A program made the position numbers and the translations under genes. Below, one piece after another: positions 63,333 through 64,000 of a DNA stretch of 64,000 nucleotides. The notes below the pieces were generated by a model. That model saw nothing but the letters and a program-made list of their open reading frames with translations. It ran no database searches and was not told where the DNA came from. The stretch is from Salinispora arenicola. GTDB lineage: Bacteria; Actinomycetota; Actinomycetes; Mycobacteriales; Micromonosporaceae. The DNA is taken from NCBI RefSeq assembly GCF_006716065.1, contig NZ_VFOL01000001.1:186001-250000 (forward strand), in the 5' to 3' direction. Within the stretch, counting starts at the first letter, position 1. Each line of letters begins with the position of its first letter.

Positions 63333-64000
63333 ATGTTTAGTTCTGTAAACGGTGCGTCGCCCGGCACCAAGCCCGCCACGCAGAGGCGCTCCCGTGAGAC
63401 CCGGGACAAGCTCATCACCGCACTGGACGAACTGCTCCATGAGAAGAACTTCGACGCAATCAGCGTCGCGGAGATCGCCAACCGGGCCGGTGTGTCCGTG
63501 GCGTCGGTCTACCAGCGCTTCGACAACCACAACGCCGCGGTCGCCATTCTCGTCGCCCTGTACCTGCGTCGGGTGACGCAATGGTGGAATGACTTCTCCC
63601 GGGACAGCCCCGAGCCGATCGGCCGCACCTCGCTGCGCGAGGCACTCGTCCAGGTCGGCCGCGCGGCGTGGCGTCAATCCGACGACCTGCGCTACGTCAT
63701 GCAACCGGCCTACCTCCAGTCGCGCTTGCACCCTGATCTGCTCGATGAGCACTGGCGGCGCCAGGAGGAGGTTGCCGTGTCCGGCTTTCGCTCGCTGCTA
63801 CAGAATCACGCCGACGAGATACGCCACTCGGATTTGACCCGAGCGGCCAGCATGTCTGCGTACTTCTTCAACCTGATGTTCTTGGGACGCCTGCTTCACC
63901 CAGCGGGGATGTCTGGCTGGAACCTTCCCACCGATGTCGACGAGTTCGCCGAGGAACTCGCCGACTTCGTATGTGGATATCTCGGTGTCGCACGCGCCAC
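63333..64000 (+). CDS. TetR-family regulator, cut by window end
   Basis: The frame from ATG 63333 stays open to the window edge (about 222 codons). HTH region: ETRDKLITALDELLHEKNFD then AISVAEIANRAGVSVASVYQRF near residues 26-70, a normal TetR domain. Helical C-terminal sequence follows (DLRYVMQPAYLQSRLHPDLL). Upstream bases TAAAC and GTTTA around the start form a possible autoregulatory inverted repeat. It probably controls the divergent MDR gene through the two palindromic sites. The Shine-Dalgarno sequence is weak, so the exact start is uncertain. Confidence 0.85.
   Translation, partial: MFSSVNGASPGTKPATQRRSRETRDKLITALDELLHEKNFDAISVAEIANRAGVSVASVYQRFDNHNAAVAILVALYLRRVTQWWNDFSRDSPEPIGRTSLREALVQVGRAAWRQSDDLRYVMQPAYLQSRLHPDLLDEHWRRQEEVAVSGFRSLLQNHADEIRHSDLTRAASMSAYFFNLMFLGRLLHPAGMSGWNLPTDVDEFAEELADFVCGYLGVARA

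Overview
The window is high-GC DNA with actinomycete-style start regions, GTG/TTG starts and densely overlapping secondary-metabolism genes. Gene content (GH85/GH38 locus, LacI and TetR regulators, LPxTG-anchored RCC1 protein, long biosynthetic operon) suggests a filamentous actinomycete, perhaps Micromonosporaceae. The genus cannot be fixed from the sequence alone.

Layout. (a) 1-11.8 kb is a glycan-utilisation locus: an ABC sugar importer (binding lipoprotein and two permeases), a secreted GH85 endo-beta-N-acetylglucosaminidase with a CBM32-like tail, and a GH38 alpha-mannosidase cut by the window edge. A divergent LacI regulator and a GH5-type glycosidase lie on the other strand. Two near-identical 18-bp palindromic sites sit in front of the divergent units. 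Together they look like an N-glycan harvesting system. (b) 12-24 kb holds housekeeping or scarred accessory genes: an SDR, a GH15 glucoamylase-like enzyme, a large FAD/Fe-S dehydrogenase, a frameshifted P450, an RCC1 beta-propeller surface protein, its decayed paralogue, a GNAT remnant and an RmlD-like reductase. (c) 24-56.2 kb is a biosynthetic cluster, mostly one tightly coupled forward operon. (d) 56.4-64 kb holds a long-chain acyl-CoA synthetase, three TetR regulators, a saccharopine-dehydrogenase-like protein and a quinone-reductase-like enzyme.

The cluster is the main discovery. It encodes a complete N-N bond module: lysine N6-hydroxylase, cupin/MetRS fusion hydrazine synthetase, glycine-oxidase-like flavoenzyme, AMP ligase, carrier protein and GNAT acyltransferase. 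These predict ACP-bound hydrazinoacetate made from lysine and glycine. It also carries likely CreE/CreD homologues for nitrite from aspartate and a second ANL ligase that could activate nitrite. A discrete polyene-type synthase accompanies them (KS, shortened KS-like partner, KR, MaoC pair, KASIII-like, ACP, PPTase, UbiD). This is the logic known for the N-hydroxytriazene triacsins, so a triacsin-type product is the leading prediction.

Three features add biology. A saccharopine dehydrogenase pair could regenerate lysine from the aminoadipate semialdehyde released during hydrazine formation. A long-chain acyl-CoA synthetase, the enzyme class triacsins inhibit, lies directly beside the cluster and is a self-resistance candidate. 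A desaturase-like flavoprotein plus ferredoxin-reductase cassette is present twice. No exporter was recognised in the cluster. Functional assignments rest on motifs read by eye; no database search was run.
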